Source of the DNA: Pseudomonadota bacterium
Lineage (GTDB): Bacteria; Pseudomonadota; Gammaproteobacteria; UBA11654
Direction: 5' to 3'
DNA length: 21,984 nucleotides
Assembly (NCBI GenBank): GCA_029979325.1
Contig: JAPOHS010000012.1
Coordinates: 1-21,984, forward strand
Position numbers and translations under genes: made by a program. A model generated the notes under the pieces. It was not told the DNA's origin and searched no databases. It saw nothing but the letters and a program-made list of their open reading frames with translations. Below are positions 1 through 7,196 of the stretch, piece by piece (position 1 is the stretch's first letter; each line of letters starts with the position of its first letter).

Positions 1-146
1 GTGGTGTTTTTTCATATATTGATATGGTTGGTATTGAAAAGTTTGTTGCCAGATGCGATGAATACCGTGAACGTTTCGGTGAACGATTTGAAGTTCCAGA
101 GAATTTAAGAAAAATGGCAGACAAAAAAGAAAAATTCTATCCATAA
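1..146 (+). CDS. 3-hydroxyacyl-CoA dehydrogenase-like protein, C-terminal end (partial)
   Basis: An open frame enters from the left edge (first full codon at position 3) and stops with TAA at 144-146, giving 47 residues that start GVFSYIDMVGIEKFVAR and end KKEKFYP. The pattern 'Y-x-D-x-V-G-x-x-K-V-x-x-R ... RFGERFEVPENLRKMA' resembles the extreme C-terminus of FadB/FadJ-type 3-hydroxyacyl-CoA dehydrogenases, where a helix with DxVGLxK is followed by a 'RFGxRF.P...L..L' segment. Such enzymes oxidise 3-hydroxyacyl-CoA to 3-ketoacyl-CoA with NAD in beta-oxidation. The start lies outside the window, so the enoyl-CoA hydratase part, if any, cannot be judged. The following gene begins 49 bp downstream on the same strand and may be cotranscribed. 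The assignment rests on a short tail and is moderately sure. Confidence 0.6.
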   Translation, partial: GVFSYIDMVGIEKFVARCDEYRERFGERFEVPENLRKMADKKEKFYP

Positions 147-195
147 AGGATTTTTTAATAAGGTTTATCGTCATGGTGACCACTGAGTAATACTG

Positions 196-1794
196 ATGAA
201 GTCAGGAGAAGTAATTAGTCAATTATGCGATGTCATTGGCAGTGATTCCGTTATCACAGACAATAAGGAAAGAGAATATTTCTCAATGGATGTTTTTGAT
301 ATCGATGAGGTTGCAGATTTAGTCATTCAGCCCAGTTCAAAGGATCAAATATCAAACGCATTAAAAATATTATCAAAATCTGATTATCAGATTATTCCAA
401 GGGGTGGAGGTATGTCATATACGGGTGGATACACGCCTTCATCAAAAAGGTCTGCAATTATTGATACATCATCTCTGAACCAAATCATTGAAATCAATCC
501 TGATGACATGTACATCACAGTAGAAGCTGGATGCACATGGAAGAAAATTTATGAAGCCCTCAGGCCAATGGGCTTAAGACTTCCTTTTTTTGGAACGAAT
601 TCGGGTTCGATGGCTACTGTTGGAGGCGGATTATCCAATGGAGCACTTTTTTTTGGCACAGGCAAATATGGATCTGCTGCCGACAATGTATTGGGTATGG
701 AGATCATCATCGCTGATGGCACGCTGATTAAAACCGGACAGAATGCATTCGCAAATGCAAAGCCTCATCACAGAACATATGGACCAGATACAACCGGCTT
801 GTTTTGCCATGACGCAGGCTCACTGGGTATAAAGGTACAGGCAACATTTCCATTGATTTATTGGCCTAAGAGTGTGGGTTATCTTTCATTTGCATACAAA
901 TCGCTCGATGACGCAGTTGCAGCATTGTCATCTATATCCAAATCAGGATTAACCGAAGAATGTTATGTTTTGGATCCAAGTTCTGCCGGAAATTTAACCG
1001 ATGTTTCCAATGTTGATGGTGCAAAATCAGTCATGAAAGTTCTAAAAGAACAGTCATCAATAATCGAAGGTTTTAAAGAGGCATTTAAGATGGCTTTTTC
1101 TGGAAGGGATGTTATTCCAGAAGATACTTACTCTTTGCATATGGTTATCTCAAACCATTCCCAAGATGCACTTCGCTATGATTTAAAAGAAGCAACAGCG
1201 ATCGCGAAAAAAAATAACGGACAATCAATTCCCAACACTGTACCGAAGGCCACAAGAGCAGACCCCTTTCCTCCGATGAACGGAATTTTGGGACACGCTG
1301 GTGAACGCTGGGCTGCATTGAATTCCAAAGTCCCACACTCAGATGCATTAATTGTAAATCAAGAGATCATAAGGCTCATGGATAGGTATAAAGAAAGAAT
1401 GGATGCATGTGGTGTTTGGTATACGCTTTTAAACATTGGGATCCAGCAACATTCTTACTCCATTGAGCCTGTATTAAGATGGCTAGATGAATGGCCTGAG
1501 CTTCATAAAAGAACTGCTGAACCATCCTTTTTATCAAGCTTTAATGAACCGAAGCCCAATATTGAAGCAAGGGAATTGGTCCTTGAAATCCGAAAGGAAA
1601 TCATCGCGTATTTTGCTTCAATTGGGGCTGCCTCAAATCAGATAGGCCGCTCTTATGACTATATGGGTTATCTTTACAAGCCGTCTAAAGATTTACTGAT
1701 GAATATTAAAAGCAATGTTGACCCAAAAAATAAAATGAATACTGGAGCGCTTGGCATCAGTGAAGATTTCTGGAATCATCATAAAAAAATTTAG
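196..1794 (+). CDS. FAD-binding oxidoreductase, GlcD/VAO (PCMH-type) family
   Basis: This 532-aa protein has the two-part layout of the vanillyl-alcohol oxidase/glycolate oxidase GlcD flavoprotein family. The FAD-binding PCMH domain occupies about residues 38-222. It shows the pyrophosphate loop IPRGGGMSYTGG (67-78), the segment GTNSGSMATVGGGLSNGA (133-150), and GPDTTGLF (196-203) followed by GSLGI (208-212), equivalent to the usual GSEGTLGI. The C-terminal substrate/cap domain ends with NVDPKNKMNTG, the family's closing 'DP...lNPG' motif. Such enzymes oxidise alcohols, 2-hydroxyacids or phenols, passing electrons to O2 or a carrier. No obvious covalent flavinylation His or Cys could be assigned. 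There is no signal peptide, so it is probably cytoplasmic. The ATG at 196 is the first sensible start; no strong Shine-Dalgarno is seen. It is followed after 8 bp by the M24 gene, suggesting one operon. Substrate unknown. Confidence 0.85.
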   Translation: MKSGEVISQLCDVIGSDSVITDNKEREYFSMDVFDIDEVADLVIQPSSKDQISNALKILSKSDYQIIPRGGGMSYTGGYTPSSKRSAIIDTSSLNQIIEINPDDMYITVEAGCTWKKIYEALRPMGLRLPFFGTNSGSMATVGGGLSNGALFFGTGKYGSAADNVLGMEIIIADGTLIKTGQNAFANAKPHHRTYGPDTTGLFCHDAGSLGIKVQATFPLIYWPKSVGYLSFAYKSLDDAVAALSSISKSGLTEECYVLDPSSAGNLTDVSNVDGAKSVMKVLKEQSSIIEGFKEAFKMAFSGRDVIPEDTYSLHMVISNHSQDALRYDLKEATAIAKKNNGQSIPNTVPKATRADPFPPMNGILGHAGERWAALNSKVPHSDALIVNQEIIRLMDRYKERMDACGVWYTLLNIGIQQHSYSIEPVLRWLDEWPELHKRTAEPSFLSSFNEPKPNIEARELVLEIRKEIIAYFASIGAASNQIGRSYDYMGYLYKPSKDLLMNIKSNVDPKNKMNTGALGISEDFWNHHKKI

Positions 1795-1802
1795 TAAAAA
1801 TT

Positions 1803-3044
1803 ATGTCAAAGAAACTCATTAATCAAGAAAGAGCTGAAAGAATACTCGAACGAGAAAATATTGATGGGTTAGTCGTCACTTCCCCAATAAATTTCTACTA
1901 TGTATCCGGTTATTGGGCCTTGTACTATACTCCACTTGGATTTGATTCTTGCTACTTTTCAGTGATGCCAAAAGATAACACCAAGCCATCAGGGATTGTC
2001 ATTCCAGCATTAGAGGTCAGAAGATTAGAGACGATGGGCAAACCCTGGATTGAGAACATTGTTTTGTACTCAGCAAAAGGAGATGGGGAGTTATTTGATG
2101 ATGATTTTCCAAAAGGACAAGATTATAAGGGTTGGCCTGTTGATCCTTCAGCATCATTGAACCCTCTTGAGGAAAAATGGAAATCAATTATCCATGAATA
2201 TAGAGATAGTTACTCAGAAAATTCAATTCAAGCCCTCATTCGTGCAATTAAAGCGGCTGATTTGGATGGGAAGAAAATTCTGATTGATGATCTAAGAATT
2301 GAAAAATGGCTTTCTGAAGAGAAAGGTGTTGGTGTCGATTGTATATTCAGGCCTGAGTTATTCAATGAGATCAGGATGGTCAAAACAGAGAATGAAATTG
2401 AGATCATGAGAGAGGCTGCAATCATTAATGAGCAATCAATGCTCGCAGCCATTGATTTTATGAGTGAAGGCACTACTTGGGAAGAATTAGAAAACTTCTA
2501 TATGTCAGAAATGGCTAAGAGAGGAGGAAGAGGCGTTTACATGATGTGTGGTGTCGGTGAGTTACCCAATGGGGTTTGCGAAAAAGGCGAGCCAATTATG
2601 TTTGACGCGCTGGGTCAGTATAAAAGATATCACGGGGATTTTGGAAGGTGTGCGGTCATTGGCAATCCCAGTCAGCTCCACATTGAGCGTCATCAGGCCA
2701 TTTTAGAGGGATGGGAAAAAGCCAAAGAATTTCTTAAGCCTGGCAGTACATATGATCAGATCTCAGAAGAAGTTGGCAATCATATCAGGTCATTGGGTTT
2801 TGATTCTTTCAGGAATCCAGTTGTGCACGGCTTGGGATTGGAGCATACCGATGATCCTAAAAATATTGGCACGCAACCTGGCGTTAAGATCAGTCAAACA
2901 TTAGAAAAAAATATGATCATCAATATTGATATGCCCTTTACAGAGATTGGTTGGGGATCTGTACATATGGAAGATACCATTTTGATAACAGATGATGGTT
3001 ATGAAAGACTTTCTTTGGCTGATTTTGATCTCAGATCTTCATGA
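1803..3044 (+). CDS. M24 family metallopeptidase-like protein (creatinase/Xaa-Pro dipeptidase fold)
   Basis: The 413-aa protein has the two-domain pita-bread architecture. A creatinase-type N-terminal domain (about 10-180, with NFYYVSGY at 30-37) precedes an M24 catalytic domain (about 195-405). Metal-site residues can be aligned: Asp268 and Asp279 in FDALGQYKRYHGDFGR, His342 in HGLGLEHTDDP with His348 behind it, and Glu390 in HMEDTILIT. The fourth ligand, normally Glu in the 'tIEPG' strand, appears to be Asp376 (INIDMPF), and the following Pro-Gly is altered. Members are proline dipeptidases or specialised hydrolases and lyases acting on small molecules. The catabolic neighbours suggest a small-molecule substrate rather than peptides. 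The gene lies 8 bp after the FAD oxidase and overlaps the VOC gene by 4 bp (ATGA), so the three are surely cotranscribed. Confidence 0.85.
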   Translation: MSKKLINQERAERILERENIDGLVVTSPINFYYVSGYWALYYTPLGFDSCYFSVMPKDNTKPSGIVIPALEVRRLETMGKPWIENIVLYSAKGDGELFDDDFPKGQDYKGWPVDPSASLNPLEEKWKSIIHEYRDSYSENSIQALIRAIKAADLDGKKILIDDLRIEKWLSEEKGVGVDCIFRPELFNEIRMVKTENEIEIMREAAIINEQSMLAAIDFMSEGTTWEELENFYMSEMAKRGGRGVYMMCGVGELPNGVCEKGEPIMFDALGQYKRYHGDFGRCAVIGNPSQLHIERHQAILEGWEKAKEFLKPGSTYDQISEEVGNHIRSLGFDSFRNPVVHGLGLEHTDDPKNIGTQPGVKISQTLEKNMIINIDMPFTEIGWGSVHMEDTILITDDGYERLSLADFDLRSS

Positions 3045-4039
3045 GCTCAATCATCGCACCCAATGGCAGTCCTCTCAACACAGCCATCATTGGAGTTGAT
3101 AACTTAGAGCAATCAATAGAGTTTTATCGAGATTTAATTGGATTATCGGTAAGCGATACTTTCGATTGGAGAGGCAAAGATTTTGAGGACATATGGCAAT
3201 TGCCTTCAGGATCGAATGCGAAGGGATGCTTATGTGAACTCAAAGGTTGCAACGTAGGAAGAGTTTTACTCCTTGAATTCAAGGCAGAGAATAGGAAGTT
3301 GATTAGGCCAGAAGGAATCTCTCGCGCATATGGGCTTTTTAATTTGAATTTTTACACGGATGATATTCAGGCAGATACAAAAAAATTTGAAGCTGAAGGT
3401 TATCATATTTGGTCCAAGCCAACTTTTTATGAAATGTCAGAGGGGCAAGGATCTCCAACAGAGGTTATTTTTGATGGACCAGACAATGTTGCTGTTAACT
3501 TGGTAGAGTTGACAGATGACGATCCGGCATCAAAAGTGGGTCAGATGAAGATCTATACTCAAAAACACGGCAGAACGCATACAGGATTAACACCCGTGGT
3601 TACTTCTGCCCACACAGCTAAAAATATTGATCTCACGGTTGAATTTCATAGGAAAGTACTGAAAAGCGATGTACTGATTGATGAGGTTTTATCTACCGAA
3701 GAGCAAAATGAGTTTCTTCAGTTGCCAAATGATGCAAAAACTTCAGTTAAATTCATGCAGGGTAATCATATGTTCGGGAAAATTGCTCTATCTCAACCCC
3801 TCAACTATAAATGTCATGACATGGTCCCTGATGCGATCGCGCCAAATATTGGTTACATTGCTCAAGCATTTGAGGTTTCTGACATTGAGAAATCCGAACA
3901 CATAATCAATGATCTTAATTGTGAAATATATACTCATAGATGTGTAACTGAATTTCCTACGCTGGGTTATCTGGATTTTATTATGGTTAGGGCTCCAGGA
4001 TCAGGCGCATTAGAACTGATTTTTCAAGTAAAAAATTGA
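3041..4039 (+). CDS. double VOC-domain protein (glyoxalase/extradiol dioxygenase superfamily)
   Basis: This 332-aa protein consists of two vicinal-oxygen-chelate modules. The first covers about residues 12-157, opening with TAIIGVDNLEQSIEFYRDLIGL, the characteristic beta strand plus 'S-x-x-F-Y-x-x-x-L-G-L' helix. The second covers about 185-330, opening near TPVVTSAHTAKNIDLTVEFHRKVL and ending with a typical LELIFQV strand. VOC proteins use a metal to handle vicinal oxygens, as glyoxalases, ring-cleaving dioxygenases, isomerases or epimerases. The module order alone does not tell which. The start ATG overlaps the M24 stop (ATGA), so translation is coupled. No signal peptide. In this setting it could act on an oxidised intermediate produced by the FAD oxidase; that role is inference. 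Confidence 0.8.
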   Translation: MSSIIAPNGSPLNTAIIGVDNLEQSIEFYRDLIGLSVSDTFDWRGKDFEDIWQLPSGSNAKGCLCELKGCNVGRVLLLEFKAENRKLIRPEGISRAYGLFNLNFYTDDIQADTKKFEAEGYHIWSKPTFYEMSEGQGSPTEVIFDGPDNVAVNLVELTDDDPASKVGQMKIYTQKHGRTHTGLTPVVTSAHTAKNIDLTVEFHRKVLKSDVLIDEVLSTEEQNEFLQLPNDAKTSVKFMQGNHMFGKIALSQPLNYKCHDMVPDAIAPNIGYIAQAFEVSDIEKSEHIINDLNCEIYTHRCVTEFPTLGYLDFIMVRAPGSGALELIFQVKN

Positions 4040-4084
4040 CTATAACTGTCTTGAGTTTTTAGACAAATTGTTTAACCTATAGTC
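4038..4084. repeat. nested inverted repeat in the VOC/113-aa gene spacer
   Basis: Outer arms GACTATA (4038-4044) and TATAGTC (4078-4084) are perfect complements. Inside them TGTCT (4047-4051) and AGACA (4061-4065) form a second 5-bp stem around a T-rich loop. The structure is AT-rich and overlaps the last codon region of the VOC gene, so it is not a classical GC-rich terminator. It could be an RNA stability or partial attenuation element, or an operator. The 3' arm contains a TATAGT that could also serve as a -10 element, but no convincing -35 lies at the right distance. Confidence 0.3.
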
Positions 4085-4106
4085 TTCCAAAACATATAGA
4101 TATAAC

Positions 4107-4113
4107 TAGGGGA
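4107..4113 (+). promoter_or_regulatory. strong ribosome binding site of the 113-aa protein
   Basis: An AGGGGAA-type Shine-Dalgarno lies 6 bp before the ATG at 4120. A very similar AGGGGAAA precedes the next gene (ATG 4482). Most other genes in the window have weak or no visible Shine-Dalgarno, so this pair appears to be set for strong translation. Confidence 0.6.
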
Positions 4114-4119
4114 ACAAAT

Positions 4120-4461
4120 ATGGCCAATCAAATGGGCGATGCATCTGGAGGAAGACCTTCAGGAAAGGGTAAGCCTCTTAATTCCATAGAGCATAAACAA
4201 TCTAAGTCTGCAAAGGCGTGGATCAAGAAAGAATTGGCTCAACAGCAAAAAAGATTTAAACAAATTTTGCAAGACATGGAAGATTTAACACCTAAGAGAA
4301 ATAAATGGTACGCAGAGTTTCTGGAGACAGTTTCAACTCGCGGAACCAACATCGATGGTGATACTAGAGTAGTCGTGGCGAAAGAAAACCTTCCAAAGCC
4401 ACCAAGAAGAAAACACAGAGTCACTTATGAGGCGAAAGACCTCAAAGGCTTTGATCATTAA
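4120..4461 (+). CDS. small basic protein of unknown function (113 aa)
   Basis: I do not recognise this protein. It has a Gly/Ser/Lys-rich, probably disordered N-terminus (about 1-27), then a Lys/Gln-rich segment that should form a long amphipathic helix or coiled coil (about 28-55, AKAWIKKELAQQQKRFKQIL). A W-Y-A-E-F-L-E helix follows around 63-70, then a basic Pro/Arg-rich tail (PKPPRRKHR, about 92-100). There is no signal peptide, membrane segment or cysteine. The reading frame is well supported: a strong AGGGGAA Shine-Dalgarno, an ATG start, and a clean stop 20 bp before the bicupin gene, which carries a matching Shine-Dalgarno. It could be a small subunit, chaperone or nucleic-acid/acyl-carrier binding partner of the adjacent cupin; that is only a neighbourhood inference. 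The coding call is firm, the function is open. Confidence 0.75.
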   Translation: MANQMGDASGGRPSGKGKPLNSIEHKQSKSAKAWIKKELAQQQKRFKQILQDMEDLTPKRNKWYAEFLETVSTRGTNIDGDTRVVVAKENLPKPPRRKHRVTYEAKDLKGFDH

Positions 4462-4481
4462 TTTTTTAAAAGGGGAAAGAA

Positions 4482-5384
4482 ATGCCTAGACCACATATTG
4501 AGCCTTATGACGAGAGACCAGCGCCTTTCAAAAGAATGACACTGCCTGGCTTCGGCAAAGGGATGCATTACAAAATGCTAAGTATGGACACTGATACTGG
4601 CGCTTGCTCATTGCTTGTAAAATTTGAAAGCGGTTACAAATTACCTCCGGGTATGAGTTACTCCGAGTTGGAGATGTTCGTCGTCTCAGGTTCAGTGACC
4701 TATGGGGATACAACTTATGGAGAAGGATATTACTTCCTCATTCCACCGGGTGTATCGATGCCTCAGATGACAGTAAAGCGTGGCGCAAAAGTAATCATGT
4801 TCTATAACTATGGCGAACCAAGTTTTATACCATCTGATGAGGATCATCCGCTCGCTGAAAGACATCGATTGTCAATCATCAATTCAATGGAAGATTTGGC
4901 TTGGGTTCAAGGAAATAGGATCGTTCCATCGGTTGCATCAGGATGTATGTTGAAGCTACTTAAATATGATATTCATACAGAGGCACATACTTTCTTATAC
5001 TGCATGACTCCTGGTTTTTCACAGGACAATATTTCATATCACGATTGCTGTGAGGAGTCTTATCATATCTGGGGAACTTCATGGATGATGCAATTTGGTG
5101 ACTTACCAACTGGCGGATATTTCTGGAGACCTCCTTATATTAACCACGGGGCTTTTGCCAGTAAGAATGGGATTATTGCGATAGGAAGAACGGATGCACA
5201 TTTGCATAACTACTTCCACCACAATCCATGGACAACTCCTAAGGAGAATGCTGATAGAGCAGCTGCCAGATTGAGGCGCATGAGGCCTTCGCTATATAAG
5301 TGGGTCAGATCACCAGATGGTCACAACCACTTCACTGATTTTGAGTATCCACACTACCACGATCACGATCACGATCACGGCTAA
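4482..5384 (+). CDS. bicupin protein with His-rich C-terminal tail
   Basis: The 300-aa protein has two cupin barrels. The N-terminal one (about 40-112) keeps the fold signatures (LEMFVVSGSVTYGD, GYYFLIPPG) but lacks the usual HxH and final His metal ligands, so it is probably structural. The second (about 165-240) carries candidate metal residues His187, Glu191/Glu192 and His222 in SYHDCCEESYHIWG and WRPPYINHG, so this barrel is likely catalytic. The protein ends in HYHDHDHDHG, with five alternating histidines at 291-299, encoded by a short CACGAT hexamer repeat. A strong AGGGGAAA Shine-Dalgarno supports the ATG at 4482. Cupins of this type act as metal-dependent dioxygenases, isomerases or decarboxylases in aromatic and organic-acid breakdown. 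It lies between the unknown 113-aa gene and the CoA-transferase gene, most likely in one transcript. The specific reaction is unknown. Confidence 0.75.
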   Translation: MPRPHIEPYDERPAPFKRMTLPGFGKGMHYKMLSMDTDTGACSLLVKFESGYKLPPGMSYSELEMFVVSGSVTYGDTTYGEGYYFLIPPGVSMPQMTVKRGAKVIMFYNYGEPSFIPSDEDHPLAERHRLSIINSMEDLAWVQGNRIVPSVASGCMLKLLKYDIHTEAHTFLYCMTPGFSQDNISYHDCCEESYHIWGTSWMMQFGDLPTGGYFWRPPYINHGAFASKNGIIAIGRTDAHLHNYFHHNPWTTPKENADRAAARLRRMRPSLYKWVRSPDGHNHFTDFEYPHYHDHDHDHG

Positions 5385-5404
5385 GAGTCGGTACATCAAA
5401 TAAA

Positions 5405-6601
5405 ATGTCCGGGCCACTTAAAGGACTAAAAATACTGGAGCTGACCAGTGTAGTCCTTGGCCCATGGGCTGCTCAAATACTCGCAGATATGGGAGCCGAG
5501 GTAATTAAAGTTGAGGCACCTTTTGGAGACAGCAACAGACAATTGGGTGCTTCAAAAAACCCTGGAATGGCTGCCTTATATTTATCAAATAATCGCAACA
5601 AAAGGAGTCTTGTTCTTGATTTAAAACAGGAAAGTGCAAAGAATGCACTTTTTGAAATCATCAAAGATTGTGATGTTTTTCTACATAATAACAGGCCGCA
5701 AGTGATGACCAAGCTTGGATTAGAATATGACCAGATCTCCGCGGTTAATCCAAACATTGTCTATTGCGGCACTTACGGTTATGGAAAAGATGGACCTTAC
5801 GGAAAGAAAGGTGCATTGGATGATTCAATTCAAGCGGTCAGTGGCATTGCAAGTTTAAATGAACTGGTATTGGGGGAACCAAGATATCTCCCAACCGTTG
5901 TTGCCGATAAAACCACAGCCATTACTGTTGTTTATTCTATTCTTGCAGCATTGTTTCATCGAGAAAGAACTGGTGAAGGTCAAGAAATAGAAGTTCCAAT
6001 GTTCGAGTCGATGGTTTTCTTCACTATGGCAGAGCATATTTGGGGTGAAATATTTGAGCCTGCATTGGGACCTGCAGGTTATACGAGATTGATGTCTCAC
6101 CATCGAAAGCCATACAAGACCAAGGACGGTTATATTGCTGTTTTGCCTTATATGAATAATCATTGGAAGACCTTCTGTGAAAAGGGTGAGAGACCAGACT
6201 TGATTGAAGATGATCGATTCAAAGACCTTTCATCAAGAGTTAAGAATATTGATGACACATATTCAGAAACAGGAAAAATACTCGCAACCAAGACCACTAA
6301 AGAATGGCTGGAAATTTTTGATGAAACCAAAGTTCCAGTGATAGTTGTAAACAGTTTAGATGATCTTTTTCATGACCCTCATCTCAATGAGGTGGGTTTT
6401 TGGAAAGAGTACGACCATCCGACGGAAGGCAAACTTAAAATGCCAGGTTTCCCAGCAAATTTCTCAAAAACACCTGCATCGATTCGAAAGCATGCTCCCA
6501 AGTTAGGAGAGCACACGGTTGAGATTTTGAAAGAGGCTGGGATAGATGATGAAATCATCGAAGAGATGATCGCATCTAAAGCAACTCTGGTTTCTGATTA
6601 A
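5405..6601 (+). CDS. CaiB/BaiF family CoA-transferase (family III)
   Basis: This 398-aa protein matches the family III CoA-transferases in length and motifs. It opens with PLKGLKILELTSVVLGPWA, then ADMGAEVIKVE (28-38), NNRNKRSLVLDL (62-73), and the Y-G-x-G-P-Y-G-x-K-G segment preceding LDDSIQAVSG, where Asp139 aligns with the catalytic aspartate that forms the acyl-enzyme anhydride. The C-terminal segment HAPKLGEHTVEILKEAG is also typical. These enzymes move CoA between carboxylic acids (for example formyl-CoA:oxalate, carnitine or succinyl-CoA:2-hydroxyacid), without ATP. The gene starts 21 bp after the bicupin and probably closes the catabolic operon, activating its acid for beta-oxidation; the acid itself cannot be deduced. 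Its stop overlaps the convergent peroxiredoxin stop by two bases, with no terminator visible. Confidence 0.9.
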   Translation: MSGPLKGLKILELTSVVLGPWAAQILADMGAEVIKVEAPFGDSNRQLGASKNPGMAALYLSNNRNKRSLVLDLKQESAKNALFEIIKDCDVFLHNNRPQVMTKLGLEYDQISAVNPNIVYCGTYGYGKDGPYGKKGALDDSIQAVSGIASLNELVLGEPRYLPTVVADKTTAITVVYSILAALFHRERTGEGQEIEVPMFESMVFFTMAEHIWGEIFEPALGPAGYTRLMSHHRKPYKTKDGYIAVLPYMNNHWKTFCEKGERPDLIEDDRFKDLSSRVKNIDDTYSETGKILATKTTKEWLEIFDETKVPVIVVNSLDDLFHDPHLNEVGFWKEYDHPTEGKLKMPGFPANFSKTPASIRKHAPKLGEHTVEILKEAGIDDEIIEEMIASKATLVSD

Positions 6602-7140
6602 GCTCTTTTTTGGAGCAGTTTAAGCTCTTCAATTACCTCATCAGTATGTTTATCGGGATCAACACTCTTATAATGTTTAACAATTATCCCTTGGGGATCA
6701 ATGATGAATGATTCTCGTTTTGTAATTGTCATCATTAAGAATTTACCCAAGACCCCATAGCTCACTGCAGACTCTTTTTCTACATCTGCTAGGATTGGGT
6801 ATGGGAGACTATATTTCTCGCTGAATTCTTTATGAGATTCCACATCGTCCAAACTGATGCCAAGGATTTGAGTATCTAGATCATCGAATGCGAAAATATT
6901 GTCTCTGAAGTTACAAGCCTCAGTGGTGCAACCCGGTGTTCCATCCTTTGGATAAAAGAAGAGAACGACATATTGGCCTCTATAGTCTTCAAGGGTATGC
7001 CAATCTCCATTTTGGTCTTGGAGTTTAAATGCTGGAGCTGATTCACCTACAGTAGGTTGTGAGTCTGTGTAAGCATCTGCCCAGACAAAAATTGAGATCA
7101 CTGCTGTCAAAGACAATAATTTTAAAAAGTGGTTTTTCAT
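6598..7140 (-). CDS. exported PrxQ/BCP-type peroxiredoxin
   Basis: The 180-aa protein begins with a signal peptide: basic start MKNHFLK, hydrophobic LLSLTAVISIFVW, likely cleavage after ADA near residue 23. It is followed by a complete AhpC-TSA/BCP thioredoxin fold. The active site FYPKDGTPGCTTEAC gives Thr68, peroxidatic Cys71 and resolving Cys76 five residues on, the atypical 2-Cys PrxQ arrangement. It reduces hydrogen peroxide and organic hydroperoxides using thioredoxin-like donors. The signal peptide places it in the periplasm, whereas E. coli Bcp is cytoplasmic. GAGGAA about 7 bp before the ATG supports this start. It is transcribed away from the patatin gene, from a short shared intergenic region, and converges on the CoA-transferase gene. 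Confidence 0.9.
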   Translation of the reverse strand: MKNHFLKLLSLTAVISIFVWADAYTDSQPTVGESAPAFKLQDQNGDWHTLEDYRGQYVVLFFYPKDGTPGCTTEACNFRDNIFAFDDLDTQILGISLDDVESHKEFSEKYSLPYPILADVEKESAVSYGVLGKFLMMTITKRESFIIDPQGIIVKHYKSVDPDKHTDEVIEELKLLQKRA

Positions 7141-7159
7141 AAATCATTCCTCAAGTTCG

Positions 7160-7187
7160 TTGTACTACTCTAGAACATGTGTATAAA
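7160..7187 (+). promoter_or_regulatory. putative sigma70 promoter of the patatin gene
   Basis: TTGTAC (7160-7165) and TATAAA (7182-7187) are spaced by 16 bp. The expected transcription start is around 7194, almost at the ATG at 7197, which would give a leaderless or near-leaderless mRNA. It also argues against the upstream in-frame GTG at 7179, which would lie inside the promoter. Confidence 0.4.
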
Positions 7188-7196
7188 TTAGTCTAC

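Noticed and set aside
1803..3044. M24 protein as the DMSP lyase DddP
   Set aside because: DddP has an extra Asp two residues after the first metal Asp (D-x-D). Here the stretch reads FDALG with no second Asp, so DddP identity is not supported.
4120..4461. 113-aa protein as a LigA-type small dioxygenase subunit
   Set aside because: Size and position suggested it, but no LigA-like sequence pattern is visible, and the neighbouring enzyme is a cupin, not a LigB-type protein.
7179..7196. GTG at 7179 as the patatin start
   Set aside because: It precedes the predicted -10 element at 7182-7187, and the six extra residues add no conserved sequence.
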